This document shows positions 1-9,085 of a stretch of 64,000 bases of DNA, one piece after another; positions within the stretch are counted from its first letter, which is position 1; the number at the start of each line of letters is the position of its first letter. The notes below the pieces were generated by a model that saw nothing but the letters and a program-made list of their open reading frames with translations, made no database searches and was not told where the DNA came from. A program made the translations under genes and the position numbers. The DNA is from Massilia rubra (lineage in GTDB: Bacteria > Pseudomonadota > Gammaproteobacteria > Burkholderiales > Burkholderiaceae_D), in the NCBI RefSeq assembly GCF_011682065.1, contig NZ_VUYU01000035.1, forward strand, positions 1 to 64,000. The letters run 5' to 3'.

Positions 1-2
1 AT

Positions 3-179
<177 letters not shown>

Positions 180-205
180 ACACATGGTGTGTTCGGTAAC
201 GGAGG

Positions 206-266
206 TGTATCAGCTTTAAATCGCTGGCACTACGAAAACTGTATCAGTTTTAAATCGCCGTTGACA
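206..266. repeat. IS21 terminal direct repeats and outer end
   Basis: The repeats are at 206-225 and 240-259 and differ at one base of the core. The outer copy continues into GTTGACA, whose reverse complement begins TGTCAAC, a TG...CA type end as expected for IS21. These repeats are where the transposase would bind. Confidence 0.65.
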
Positions 267-844
267 CGCTGGTCTATATCGTCTATCAAACGCTGTTGAG
301 GCAGGCTTTGCTGGCATGGCTGCCGCGCGCTGTCAGCGTGCGCATGGGCCCGCCCGCCCTGCCTGCGCGCAACGCACGGGCAGTCTGGACGATCCTTTTG
401 TCGCTCGCCATCGGCGCCGCCACGCACATTTTCTGGGACGCGTTCACGCATCCCGATACGATCCCCGTCAATTACTTCGCAGCGCTGCGCGAGCGGGTGT
501 CGCTCGGCGACTACGAGCTGCCGGCGTTCAAGATTCTCCAGCACGGCAGCAGTCTGCTCGGATTGATCGTGATGGCGACCTGCACGTTTGCTTGGGTTGC
601 TGGTACGGAACCTCGCTCGCCATCTCCGCCAACGATGCGCAATTGGCAGCGCTGGCTGGCCGTCGCGGCGGTGCTGGCGGCGGCCCTTGGCGCCGCATGT
701 GCCTACCTGAGCGCTGACCCGGCCCATCCCCAGCGTGTTCCATTTGCCGTCATCACGACCGGCATGGCGGCCGGGGCCATCGCTGTCGTGCTGTTGTGTA
801 GCGGATGGATGGCATTTGCCGGCAAAGCGGCCGGCAAGGGCTGA
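267..844 (+). pseudogene. DUF4184 family membrane protein, 5' end removed by IS21
   Basis: The frame is open from the IS end to a TGA at 844 and gives about 190 residues. It contains the DUF4184 signature around IGAATHIFWDAFTH (roughly residues 47-60 from the frame start), and several hydrophobic segments consistent with a polytopic membrane protein. DUF4184 proteins normally begin with a conserved N-terminal membrane segment and metal-ligand-like residues; these are missing because the IS21 element replaces everything upstream. A TTG at 296 could start translation, but a native start is not visible. The gene is best read as disrupted. The function of the family is not established. Confidence 0.7.
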
Positions 845-1093
845 CGGCCGCAGACACCGGCGCGCGCCGCCACCGAGACGATTGATTGCGACTCGGGGAT
901 TGCCCTGGGCGCCGAAGCAAGCAATCAGTATGTGGCGCTGGGAGTGCGCTTTCCCTCCCGTTCCATCATCTCCGCCTTCTTCGGCACCAGGTAATCAGTC
1001 TATCAGGACGACACGCGGAATTTGCCACCTTGACCTGTCAAGTGACTTACCTGACAATCGTCGGCACGGAAAAAAATTTCTCGAGGATCTGGA

Positions 1094-2335
1094 ATGAGCG
1101 ATTGGGCAGAGTATTGCGATAGCATTGGCATGAACGCCGGTAGTGAAAATGACTATGATGATTGGCTTGACGGCCTCAGTAGATCTGCCGATGAAAAAAA
1201 CGGCGTCAACCAAAAAACGCACGCGCCTAAAGTTTGCGAACCCACGCTCAGCCAAGATGAGATGATCGAGCTGTTGATTAAATCGACATGCACTGACAGT
1301 GGATTAGACACCAGAGTCAATTCGCTGACCTGTAACGACCCCAATGCCGACTTCGATATTTTCGCCATAGACGGTTTTCAAGAAGGAGAAAGCAGTGCGC
1401 TCGAAATAACAATCGACCACGAGCAGTACGTGTCACCTTCATTTCTCGCTCATTCGACCAAGCTCAGTGGCGTCCCCTTATTCGTCGATGATTACCAAAA
1501 CGGATGGATTGCATGGGACTCGGAGGAACAGTGTCTTCGGACAGGGCCATCTTGTGCTCATCATGCCAAAAATCATAGAAACGCGAAATCAATTGCCAGG
1601 GAGCACCTGCATCCCGAATCCGAAGAAGCACGCCTGTTGATTTTTTTGAAGCGATGTGCCCTCTCAACAGATCATGGCAAAAAGCCGATCTTGTTGCGAT
1701 GGGAAACCATAGATGAAGCTGCACCCGGACATGAGTTGAAAATTGAAAACCCAAGAACGCTGGGTTCAAATGAGCACGAAAATTACGTGCTGGCTTTTTA
1801 CGACAGGTCAGGAAAAGTTCGCGTCCTTCCTCTAACCACGGCCGTAAAGCTCGGCGTTCCCCTTGCTACCCGCAATGCGACGTACTATGAGGATAGCGAC
1901 ACTTTGTATCCCAGCATAAATAACGCCAGCCTGCTTTCGCACGGCTTTTTAATGGCTACCAAACAAGATGTCTCCAAGTTTGATTACTTTCGCGTTCGGA
2001 CGCAGGCTTCCATCTTTAGCTCCGTTATCGAACGCATCGAGCCCCCTCGGAACCTGAAGTATTCTTCCTTTGCCCTGAATGAACCCAACGATGCGCTAAA
2101 CTTGGCCAGGCACATCGTTCAGTGGAGCGAAGCGTTACCGGACACGATTTATGTAAGCAACGGTGGGCACCCTTTGGAAGCGCAACTGGTTACGACTCCA
2201 AAAATGCTGCTTTACGCAACTCAAAAACTCGACACCCACGGCTGGGTTCGCGTGTACGATAACGCTCAGCGCAAATTCGTCATGAAACCAAAAGCGGAAA
2301 TCTCTGGCTATGGTATAAATGAAATTCTCTTCTGA
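1094..2335 (+). CDS. Hypothetical protein, 413 residues, unknown family
   Basis: I do not recognise this protein. It starts at an ATG preceded by GAGGA about eight bases upstream. Its first 60 residues are acidic and likely flexible. The rest looks like a compact soluble protein with no signal peptide or membrane helix. Base composition is visibly less GC-rich than most of the window and codon choice is more AT-ending, which suggests transfer. It converges on the PLD-like gene at 2491-3714 with a 155-base gap, and the pair is bracketed by IS remnants. A link between the two is inference from position only. The CAHHAKNH stretch (about residues 154-161) is histidine-rich but fits no motif I can name. 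Confidence 0.75.
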   Translation: MSDWAEYCDSIGMNAGSENDYDDWLDGLSRSADEKNGVNQKTHAPKVCEPTLSQDEMIELLIKSTCTDSGLDTRVNSLTCNDPNADFDIFAIDGFQEGESSALEITIDHEQYVSPSFLAHSTKLSGVPLFVDDYQNGWIAWDSEEQCLRTGPSCAHHAKNHRNAKSIAREHLHPESEEARLLIFLKRCALSTDHGKKPILLRWETIDEAAPGHELKIENPRTLGSNEHENYVLAFYDRSGKVRVLPLTTAVKLGVPLATRNATYYEDSDTLYPSINNASLLSHGFLMATKQDVSKFDYFRVRTQASIFSSVIERIEPPRNLKYSSFALNEPNDALNLARHIVQWSEALPDTIYVSNGGHPLEAQLVTTPKMLLYATQKLDTHGWVRVYDNAQRKFVMKPKAEISGYGINEILF

Positions 2336-2490
2336 ACGATCTAAGTGTTCGGGCGTCGCTCCAGTTATCGCTTAATTCGCCCCTGTTGACGCAATGTATC
2401 CGAATTGCAGGCATAAACTGCAGCGCCATTGCAGGCGAAACGCTGCCCCATATTAGCTGCCGTGCGCCAATGTATTCCTATCGAATGCGA

Positions 2491-3714
2491 TCAAAGTCGG
2501 AATTTCGCTCTATAAATGAATGCCGATCTTTCGTCGCCCTTCGATACTTCAGCAATTTCGAGGCCAGTCAACCTGTTCGCGCTATAGCTTACGCGTGGCA
2601 AAAGGTCGGCCTCGGCCATATCTCCTACTTCAGTTCGGCGCATGCGTACAACGTCATGGATAGCGTCATAGTCGCGATGCACCAACTGACCGCCCTTGAC
2701 TGACCGTGGCGTGAAGAATTGGAGAAAATCCGGATCCGTTTGGCTAAGCCGGGTCGGTCCCGGTCTGCGTTCGCGCCGTGGATTAGGGCTATCCGATACC
2801 CATACTGTTGTTGGTTCCTCGACTGAATCAATTCGGAACACTGCCTGTGAAGGGGTATTAGTTGCCCCGACTTCTTGTGCGACAAGCTGAAAGATTCCAT
2901 TGTTTTGCTCGATCACATAATCCGCGCCTTGCCAGTTTGCGGGGATGCCACGTTGCGGATGGTATTCCGTAAAATTGAGCGCGGTGAGTGTGCCAGAGTA
3001 TGCGGTTTCAGCCAAGGGACGAGACCCGTATCTTCGCAGCGCATTCTTCATGTGAAGGTACAACCAGACAGCACCCGGTGGTCGCATTTCCTTGTCATAT
3101 GCAGTCGACGCCGGCCGCAGATGCACGTGCCAGGGCAGCGGTTTCAGTTCGATTGAACATTCCGCGTGAACTACCAAGGTTTGTTCAGGGCGCAAGGCCG
3201 GTGGGGGATTAGCGGGATCAAAAACCTTTGCTTCCGCTTTGCATTGCTGGAGATGTTGCAGTGCGCTTTGAAAGGGGAGTTCATCCACTGTACCAGTCAA
3301 TAAAATTGCAGCCTCCCGGTTCACTCCCTGCAGGGCAGAAGCGGTCAGATTATGGCTCCCGGTCCATAACCAGCATTGCCGTCCCGCTCTCGCAAAGAAA
3401 ACTTTTGAATGCATGAGGCCAGAGCCAACACCGGTCTCATATGGCAATTGAGAGCCGAGGTGATAGTAAATGTGGCCTGGCGCCAATTTGTGGAGTTTTT
3501 CGAGCGCCTCCTCATCGGTCGGCGTACCCCAAGCGACCACCAAAAATGATTCCGGCAACCGAAGCCGCTCAACATGGCGCTCCAAAAATTTTGCACCTCC
3601 CGCTGTCAAGAAAGCACAAGCGATGGAAATTTGATCTACCCCTTGCTCAAGAATTTCGTGGAGCACTGTGATTGCTCGCTCCTGCGGGTTAGCTGCGATG
3701 AATTCAGCTTGCAT
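2491..3714 (-). CDS. Phospholipase D-like domain protein with one HKD motif
   Basis: The protein has 407 residues. Its N-terminal 150 residues look like a phospholipase D-like nuclease domain: HSKVFF followed by WTGSHNLT matches the HxK...GSxN core. The usual Asp of HxK(x)4D(x)6GS is not obvious, and an Arg occupies about that place, so activity is uncertain. Only one HKD motif is seen, as in dimeric nucleases of the Nuc/BfiI type. The C-terminal 230 residues match nothing I recognise. There is no signal peptide. It lies opposite the unknown gene at 1094 in a lower-GC patch flanked by IS remnants. Such PLD proteins often act in restriction or defence; that role here is inference. Confidence 0.75.
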   Translation of the reverse strand: MQAEFIAANPQERAITVLHEILEQGVDQISIACAFLTAGGAKFLERHVERLRLPESFLVVAWGTPTDEEALEKLHKLAPGHIYYHLGSQLPYETGVGSGLMHSKVFFARAGRQCWLWTGSHNLTASALQGVNREAAILLTGTVDELPFQSALQHLQQCKAEAKVFDPANPPPALRPEQTLVVHAECSIELKPLPWHVHLRPASTAYDKEMRPPGAVWLYLHMKNALRRYGSRPLAETAYSGTLTALNFTEYHPQRGIPANWQGADYVIEQNNGIFQLVAQEVGATNTPSQAVFRIDSVEEPTTVWVSDSPNPRRERRPGPTRLSQTDPDFLQFFTPRSVKGGQLVHRDYDAIHDVVRMRRTEVGDMAEADLLPRVSYSANRLTGLEIAEVSKGDERSAFIYRAKFRL

Positions 3715-3789
3715 TGTCTATACTAACTTTCTGATCTATTTTACGAAAATGACTGTTGACGAGAAAAGCAAGGGACTCTACTGTACTCT

Positions 3790-3900
3790 GGCATGTCATT
3801 TCGAGGGCAAAGAAGGCCGAGTCCTTTTCAGGATGGTTACGTCCTGCCGGAGTTGCTGATTTTCCAGTTCCAATTGCCGTCTCCTCTGCTGCTCGGCAGT
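3790..3900 (-). pseudogene. IS3-family orfA C-terminal fragment, frameshifted
   Basis: On the minus strand the frame ends EQQRRRQLELENQQLRQDV, then TILK, resembling the coiled-coil end of IS3-family OrfA proteins. The typical following block (KKxSAFFAxE) is present only after a one-base shift, where the sequence reads KDSAFFALEM. No orfB or terminal repeats are visible nearby. It is a short degraded remnant; the call rests on about 30 residues. Confidence 0.45.
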
Positions 3901-3953
3901 CCCGGTTCGGCCCAAGCGCGCGGCAAGGCGCGGACTGCCCGCCCGGTAAACGA

Positions 3954-3978
3954 CGACGGGGCCACCAAGGCCCCGTCG
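3954..3978 (-). terminator. Hairpin downstream of the tail-specific protease gene
   Basis: A perfect 10-bp stem (CGACGGGGCC with its complement) encloses a 5-base loop, 22 bases past the stop of the protease gene. The stem is strong, but only a weak T-run follows on the minus strand, so it may be an imperfect intrinsic terminator or an mRNA-stabilising hairpin. Confidence 0.55.
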
Positions 3979-4000
3979 CTGCAACTTACCGCATCCCTGC

Positions 4001-6262
4001 TCAGTTACCGGCTTTAACCGCCGGCAGATAAGGCATCAGGCGTGCCGCCATGCGCGTATCGCCCTTGAGCATCTCGATCTCGTCCGAGAGAATATGCGCC
4101 GCTTCCTGCAACATCACGTCCTTGGCGTCCTTGGCCGCTTTTTCGGCGGCCAGTTCGGATGCCAGGTTGCGCTCGTCGGCCTGCAAGCCATCATCCTGGC
4201 GGTTCGGCTTGGTGGCGGCGGCTTTGGTGGTCCTGGCCGGCGGCGCCAGCTTGCTGCGCGCATCCTTGGCGTCGGTCACGTCGGCCGGCTCGTCGGTGAC
4301 GGCGGCGCGCAGGGCCACCTGGCGCGCTTCGCGCTGCTTCGCCTTCGCTTCCAGCGCATCGCGTTCCTTGCGCCGCACCGCTTCGTTGAGCGAAATCACG
4401 TTGTCCTTGCGCAGCTTACGCAACTCGGTCATGTCTTCCTGCAAGTACTGGAAGTCCTTGTCCTTGGCGATGCGCGTTTCGTGACGTTTTTGCAGCGGGG
4501 CAATCAGTTGCTTCAAATTGCCCGACGGCGTGAACGCGACCGGCTTGATGGCCACCCATGGCAAGGCGTTGTCGTAGCTCGATTCGCCAAAGCCTTCCGG
4601 ATCGGACGTGACCGGCATCTTGATGTCGGGCGTGACGCCGCGCAACTGCGTGGTGCCACCGTTGATGCGGAAGAACTGCGCGATCGTCATCTTGAGCTCG
4701 CCGTAGCGGGCTTTTTCGCCGGGGTTGCCACGGTCGAGGTTGACCAGGGTCTGGACCGTGCCCTTGCCGAAGCTCGGTTCGCCCAGCACCAGGCCACGGC
4801 CGTAATCCTGGATCGCGGCGGCAAAGATTTCGGACGCCGAGGCCGAGCCACGGTTGATCAGCACGCCCATCGGGCCATCCCAGGCCAGGCCGGCCTGGGT
4901 GTCGCTCTCGACCGCCACGCCGCCGTCGGCGCTGCGCTGCATCACGACCGGGCCCTTGTCGATGAACAGGCCGGTCAGCTCGACCGCTTCGCCCAGGGCG
5001 CCGCCGCCATTGTTGCGCAGGTCGATCAGCACATTGTCGACCTTTTCTTTCTTGAGCTCGCCGAGGATGCGGGCCACGTCGCGCGTGGCGCTCTTGTAGT
5101 CCTTGTCGCCGCGGCGGCGCGCTTCGAAGTCGAGGTAGAAGGTCGGCAAGGAAATCACGCCGACCCGGCGCTTGACGCCGCCATCCTTGACTTCGATGAT
5201 GGTTTTCTTGGCGGCCTGCTCTTCCATATTGATTTTCTTGCGCACCAGCGCCACCGTGACGGTCTTGCCGTCGGTGCCGGCGTCGACCGGCAGCACGTTC
5301 AGGCGCACCACCGATTCCTTGGGACCACGGATCAGCTGGACCACGTCGTCGATGCGCCAGCCGAGCACGTCGGTGAAGCCCGGCGAATCGGCCTGGGCCA
5401 CGCCGACGATGCGGTCGCCCACTTTCAGCTTGCCGGACATGCCGGCCGGGCTGCCGACCACGATCTCGCGGATGACGGTGTAGTCTTCGCGCTGCTGCAG
5501 CACGGCGCCGATGCCGTCGAGCGAGAGGCGCATGGCGATGGCGAAGTTGTCGGCCGAGCGCGGGCCGAGGTAGTTGGTGTGCGGCTCGATCGAGGTGGCG
5601 TAGGCGTTCATGAAGGTCATGAACACGTCTTCGCTGTCGACCTTGCCCATGCGGCCGACGTAGTTTTCGTAGCGCTTGTCGAGCGTTTCGCGGATCGACT
5701 TGTCGTCTTTACCTGCCAGCTTCAGGCGCAGCCAGTCGTTCTTGACGCGCTTGCGCCACAGGTCGCGCGCTTCCTCGATATTCTTCGGCCAGGCCGCCTT
5801 TTCGCGGTCGATCTGGAAGGTTTCGTCGGTGGTGAAGTCGAACTTGCCTTTGAGCAGCTCACGCGAATACGCGAAACGCTCGTTGAAGCGCTGCTGGTAC
5901 AGGCTGTACATGGAAAACGGCGTGGCCAGGTTTTCCGCCTTGATCGCATCGTCGAGCCTGGTGCGGATCGGCTCGAAGCCATCGATATCGCTCTGCAGGA
6001 AATGCAGGCGGTCGCTGTCGAGCGACTTGAGGTAGCGGTCGAAAATCTTGTCCGACATCGCATCGTCAAGCGGGGTGACCTTGTAATGGTGGCGTCCAAA
6101 GACCGTGGCGGCCCAGGCGGCGGCCTGGGTTTGCGTGGCAACCGGCTTGAGCGGCGTGGTGCCGGCTTTGGCAGGCTGGGCAACCGCCTTGACGGGCTGC
6201 GGGACTGCCGCTTGTGTCGTCGCGGCAAATGCCAGTGCGACCATCAACATGTGCTTCTTCAT
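4001..6262 (-). CDS. prc: Carboxy-terminal processing (tail-specific) protease
   Basis: This 753-residue periplasmic serine protease trims C-termini of envelope proteins, a role known for Prc/Tsp in E. coli. The start at 6262 gives a clear signal peptide (MKKHMLMVALAFAATTQAA) and has GGAGAG upstream; longer in-frame starts lack both. A Tsp N-terminal domain leads, then a PDZ domain around residues 246-335, then the S41 catalytic core with GSASASEIF (catalytic Ser475) and FGKGTVQ (Lys500), the Ser-Lys dyad of the family. The last 190 residues are the charged DUF3340-type C-terminal domain. Length and layout match family norms. It appears monocistronic, with a hairpin downstream. Confidence 0.95.
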   Translation of the reverse strand: MKKHMLMVALAFAATTQAAVPQPVKAVAQPAKAGTTPLKPVATQTQAAAWAATVFGRHHYKVTPLDDAMSDKIFDRYLKSLDSDRLHFLQSDIDGFEPIRTRLDDAIKAENLATPFSMYSLYQQRFNERFAYSRELLKGKFDFTTDETFQIDREKAAWPKNIEEARDLWRKRVKNDWLRLKLAGKDDKSIRETLDKRYENYVGRMGKVDSEDVFMTFMNAYATSIEPHTNYLGPRSADNFAIAMRLSLDGIGAVLQQREDYTVIREIVVGSPAGMSGKLKVGDRIVGVAQADSPGFTDVLGWRIDDVVQLIRGPKESVVRLNVLPVDAGTDGKTVTVALVRKKINMEEQAAKKTIIEVKDGGVKRRVGVISLPTFYLDFEARRRGDKDYKSATRDVARILGELKKEKVDNVLIDLRNNGGGALGEAVELTGLFIDKGPVVMQRSADGGVAVESDTQAGLAWDGPMGVLINRGSASASEIFAAAIQDYGRGLVLGEPSFGKGTVQTLVNLDRGNPGEKARYGELKMTIAQFFRINGGTTQLRGVTPDIKMPVTSDPEGFGESSYDNALPWVAIKPVAFTPSGNLKQLIAPLQKRHETRIAKDKDFQYLQEDMTELRKLRKDNVISLNEAVRRKERDALEAKAKQREARQVALRAAVTDEPADVTDAKDARSKLAPPARTTKAAATKPNRQDDGLQADERNLASELAAEKAAKDAKDVMLQEAAHILSDEIEMLKGDTRMAARLMPYLPAVKAGN

Positions 6263-6435
6263 TCGTTGTCTCTCCGAGCGGGAACTGGTGTTATCTGCGG
6301 GCGAAACCGTGCAGTGCAAGGGCGCCCAGCCGCTAAATCGGCTACTGCTTCCGATTCTAACAGGATAGTGGCATAACACAGGGCGAGCCACGCAGCGGCG
6401 CGAAACCGAGCTTACGGGCTGACGGCGCTACCGCT

Positions 6436-6945
6436 TCATGGATTTACAAATTGAAACAGGTGTGGCCGGAAGTGGAACACCGTCCAGCCCGCACCGCCGA
6501 TGATGAACAGATAAGGCCAGGACCGCACCGCGATGCGCCAGTCGACCATCGAAGGCCAGAACGAGAGGAACTGGGGCGCCAGCGCCAGCGCGATGAGCAG
6601 GTCGCGCGGGTCGAACTGCCAAGCCTGGCGTGTGCGCCACCAGGCCACGCAGAGCGGCAGCAGCACAATCACCAGCGGCGCCAGGGCGGCCGGGGCGGCG
6701 TTGTACCAGCGCACCCGGGTCAGCGTGACCGAGCCGAGTTCCCAGTGGCGCCCGACCCGGCGCGGGATCACGGTAAACGAGGCGGGCCGTGCGCCGGTCA
6801 GCAGGCCGGCCACGAAATGGGCCAGCTCGTGGCAGATGGTGCCGGCCACGGTGAACAGGAAAAAGAAGGGATGGGCTCCGGCCAGCACCCGGATCACCAG
6901 CGCCAGCGCGACCGAGGGCGCGAGGTAGAGGAGGATGTCTTTCAT
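6436..6945 (-). CDS. M50-like membrane metallopeptidase family protein
   Basis: This small integral membrane protein has 169 residues. HELAH at residues 39-43 sits in a hydrophobic segment (ICHELAHFVAGLLTG), matching the HExxH zinc site of site-2-protease-like (M50) proteins. Three or four further hydrophobic segments follow. The second conserved M50 motif (NxxPxxxxDG) is not evident, so protease activity is uncertain. The start at 6945 is chosen because longer versions run into the divergent M24-like gene; the ribosome site is weak. It is transcribed divergently from that gene, about 100 bases away. Confidence 0.75.
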   Translation of the reverse strand: MKDILLYLAPSVALALVIRVLAGAHPFFFLFTVAGTICHELAHFVAGLLTGARPASFTVIPRRVGRHWELGSVTLTRVRWYNAAPAALAPLVIVLLPLCVAWWRTRQAWQFDPRDLLIALALAPQFLSFWPSMVDWRIAVRSWPYLFIIGGAGWTVFHFRPHLFQFVNP

Positions 6946-7048
6946 GATGCGGGAAACTGTCCGGCGTTCATGGCCAAACTTATACCATAGACCAGCCCGG
7001 CAAGACGCAGGCATGGTATCGTGCGCCCCCCTTACACCGCACTGCGCC

Positions 7049-7840
7049 ATGCCGATGTTTACCACTATCCGCCCTACCACCCCCAATTCGCCGGCGCTGA
7101 ATGCGCAACTGGCCATACTGACGCATGCTCACAGCGAGCTGATGGCCGCCGTGCTCGGCGCAGTCCAGCCGGGCATGGCCACCGCCGACCTGGCCGACAT
7201 GGCCCGCGAACAAGCGAAGAAACGGGGCATTGGCCTGACGATGCGCACCAACATGGGTTTTCCCGACGATATATCGGTGTGCCTCAATACGCAGGCGATG
7301 AATGCGATTCCGAGCCGGACCACGCTGATCAAGGATGGCGACGCAGTCAAGTTGGCAGTGTGCGGCACCGACGGCGCAGGCGCATTTTGCGTGCAGAACT
7401 GGAGCATGCAGGCCGGCACGATCCTGCCCCGACGACGCCTCCTGCTCGAGCACGCCCGCGCATGCATCGACGCCGCCGTGCCCTTGTGCCGCCCCGGCGT
7501 GACCGTGTCGGCGCTGGCGGCGCAACTGGGCAAGTCGGCGCTCGAAAAGGGGATCTTCCTCTCGCCGCAGTTTGCCGGCCATATGATCGGCGCGGAACCG
7601 ATCCTGCCGCCGATGATCGTAAAACCGAAAAGCTGGTTCGGCACCGACCATGTACTGACCGAAGGCACGGTGCTGTCGCTGTTCGTGCTGGCCCATGAGG
7701 GCAAGCCGACGCTGACGGAGAGAGGCGATGGCTGGACCGTGATCGACCGCCAGGGTGGCCTGTCGGCCGCCTTCAGCCACATGGTGCGGGTGGCGAGCGC
7801 GCCGCAGGTGCTGACAGGGGCGTATCCCCTGCACGCCTGA
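7049..7840 (+). CDS. M24-fold (methionine aminopeptidase-like) protein, probably inactive
   Basis: The protein has 263 residues with the pita-bread fold of M24 peptidases, recognised by the N-terminal helix region, the central VKLAVCGTDGAGAF block, GHMIG and the final LTEGTVLSLF strand. In active family members the two metal-binding Asp residues sit in the central block (roughly ..DVxxxxDGxxxDxxR), and a Glu follows in the 'TIEP' strand. Here Ala and Leu occupy those places, while the GH histidine is kept. It is therefore likely a pseudo-enzyme or has a new role. It is divergent from an M50-like gene and ends 14 bases from the convergent DUF1963 gene. Start is the ATG at 7049 (a second ATG is two codons on). 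Confidence 0.75.
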   Translation: MPMFTTIRPTTPNSPALNAQLAILTHAHSELMAAVLGAVQPGMATADLADMAREQAKKRGIGLTMRTNMGFPDDISVCLNTQAMNAIPSRTTLIKDGDAVKLAVCGTDGAGAFCVQNWSMQAGTILPRRRLLLEHARACIDAAVPLCRPGVTVSALAAQLGKSALEKGIFLSPQFAGHMIGAEPILPPMIVKPKSWFGTDHVLTEGTVLSLFVLAHEGKPTLTERGDGWTVIDRQGGLSAAFSHMVRVASAPQVLTGAYPLHA

Positions 7841-7854
7841 ACCCTAAGTAAGTG

Positions 7855-8532
7855 CTAGTAAAACTGGCAATCCCAGCGCCACTGGCCATCCGGCGCGCGG
7901 AAGAAGTAGCCGACGCCATTGTCGCCCCACATCCAGCCGACCTTCTCTTCCGAGCCAACCTGGAACACAAAGTCGTGAAGGCCGACGCCGTGCTGGATTT
8001 CGTACGGATAACCGCCCACCTTGGTGCCGGTATAGCGCGTAAAGCCGTCGAAAAACGCGTCGGTCGCGGCCTCGTCGTCATTGACCGCAGCCAGGTCGAC
8101 GATTTCCCAGGCGCCTTCCCAGGCCGGCGCGTCATCGTCCACCCTGGTCCAGCGGATGGGAAACGGCTTGACGGGTTTCGTTACCTCCGGCAAAGGAACC
8201 AGGCCGTCGAGGCGCGCGTACTCCCGGATCAGCCATCCTTCGCCGTGCGGCAGATCGAAGGGATGGCGCGACTGGTTGTGGAACAGCACCAGCAAGGCAA
8301 CGTCGCGCAACTGCTCGGGGACGTACGGCAGCTCGGCCACGTGGATTTGCAGCAGCGGGAACATCGGCTTGCCTTCAAACTCGGGCAAGGTCTCGTGCGG
8401 CAAGCCGACGCCGCGCCCGAACCAGGACGTCAGCGGGTCCTGCGGCGGACGAAAACCGCCAGCCGTGGCCAGCGCGGCACTGCGCAGGTGCTGGCGCAGC
8501 TCGTCCAGTTGCACACGGGCGACGGGATTCAT
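7855..8532 (-). CDS. DUF1963 (YwqG-like) family protein
   Basis: A 225-residue soluble protein. The pattern GKPMFPLLQI, then LLVLFHN, a GGYPYEIQ-like segment and the closing VGWMWGDNGVGYFF follow DUF1963/YwqG proteins, where a jelly-roll-like fold begins with 'l.gqi....P' and ends with a cold-spot 'w.d.G.lyff.. d'. The family has no established biochemical role, though members often sit with SMI1/KNR4-type immunity or antitoxin proteins. There is no signal peptide. Its 3' end faces the M24-like gene with 14 bases between. Confidence 0.75.
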   Translation of the reverse strand: MNPVARVQLDELRQHLRSAALATAGGFRPPQDPLTSWFGRGVGLPHETLPEFEGKPMFPLLQIHVAELPYVPEQLRDVALLVLFHNQSRHPFDLPHGEGWLIREYARLDGLVPLPEVTKPVKPFPIRWTRVDDDAPAWEGAWEIVDLAAVNDDEAATDAFFDGFTRYTGTKVGGYPYEIQHGVGLHDFVFQVGSEEKVGWMWGDNGVGYFFRAPDGQWRWDCQFY

Positions 8533-8717
8533 GCTGCGCCGTTCTCGGACAAAAAACCGCCTTGCGGTATCCAGACCACGTCATCCCCTTTGCACAAATG
8601 AATATCCCCGGTGACACAATCGCGATGTAAACACAGCGCGGCGGCATCAGCGGGGACAAAATTGGATTACGGGTTCGCCAGCCCGGCCCGATAAGGGCAG
8701 GACGGCATCAAATCGTT

Positions 8718-8966
8718 CTATTTATAGAACGCTTCGACCGTGCCTTTGAGTTTGATCAGCATCGGATGGCCCTTGCGGTCCAGTGCTTTGCCGGATGGAA
8801 TCTTGATCCAGCCTTCGCTGATGCAATATTCCTCGACATTCAGGTGCTCTTTACCGTTGAGCTTGATGGCGACGTCGCGTTCGAACGCCGCTTCATTGTG
8901 AAAAGGGCTGCGCGGGTCGATCGACAGGCGGTCGGGCAATGGGGGGAGTGTAGTGGTATCGTTCAT
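8718..8966 (-). CDS. DUF3297 family protein
   Basis: This 82-residue protein contains the DUF3297 pattern: LPDRLSIDPRSPFHN near the N-terminus, then VEEYCISEGWIKI and the C-terminal GHPMLIKLKGTVEAFY. The family is widespread in proteobacteria and its function is unknown. The start at 8966 is preceded by GGGGGA at a good distance; a longer in-frame version would add about 35 unlikely residues. The gene is divergent from the one at 9086. Confidence 0.85.
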   Translation of the reverse strand: MNDTTTLPPLPDRLSIDPRSPFHNEAAFERDVAIKLNGKEHLNVEEYCISEGWIKIPSGKALDRKGHPMLIKLKGTVEAFYK

Positions 8967-9085
8967 GGACGAATTATCCCCCAGATCGGCGACGAGTACA
9001 ACGCTCTTCGGTAGCGCCTTTTGCGCCAATGGCAAGTATGGCATCATGCGCCTTTCGGGCGAGCTGCCCAACCTAAAAGGAAATC

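Noticed and set aside
890-992. Possible PEP-CTERM protein scrap (SNQYVALGVRFPS)
   Set aside because: The resemblance to the usual N-terminal block of such proteins is only about a dozen residues, with no sorting signal.
4094-6376. 760-codon open frame on the plus strand
   Set aside because: It is exactly antisense to the tail-specific protease, has His/Asp/Gly-rich composition typical of GC-rich mirror frames, and matches no family.
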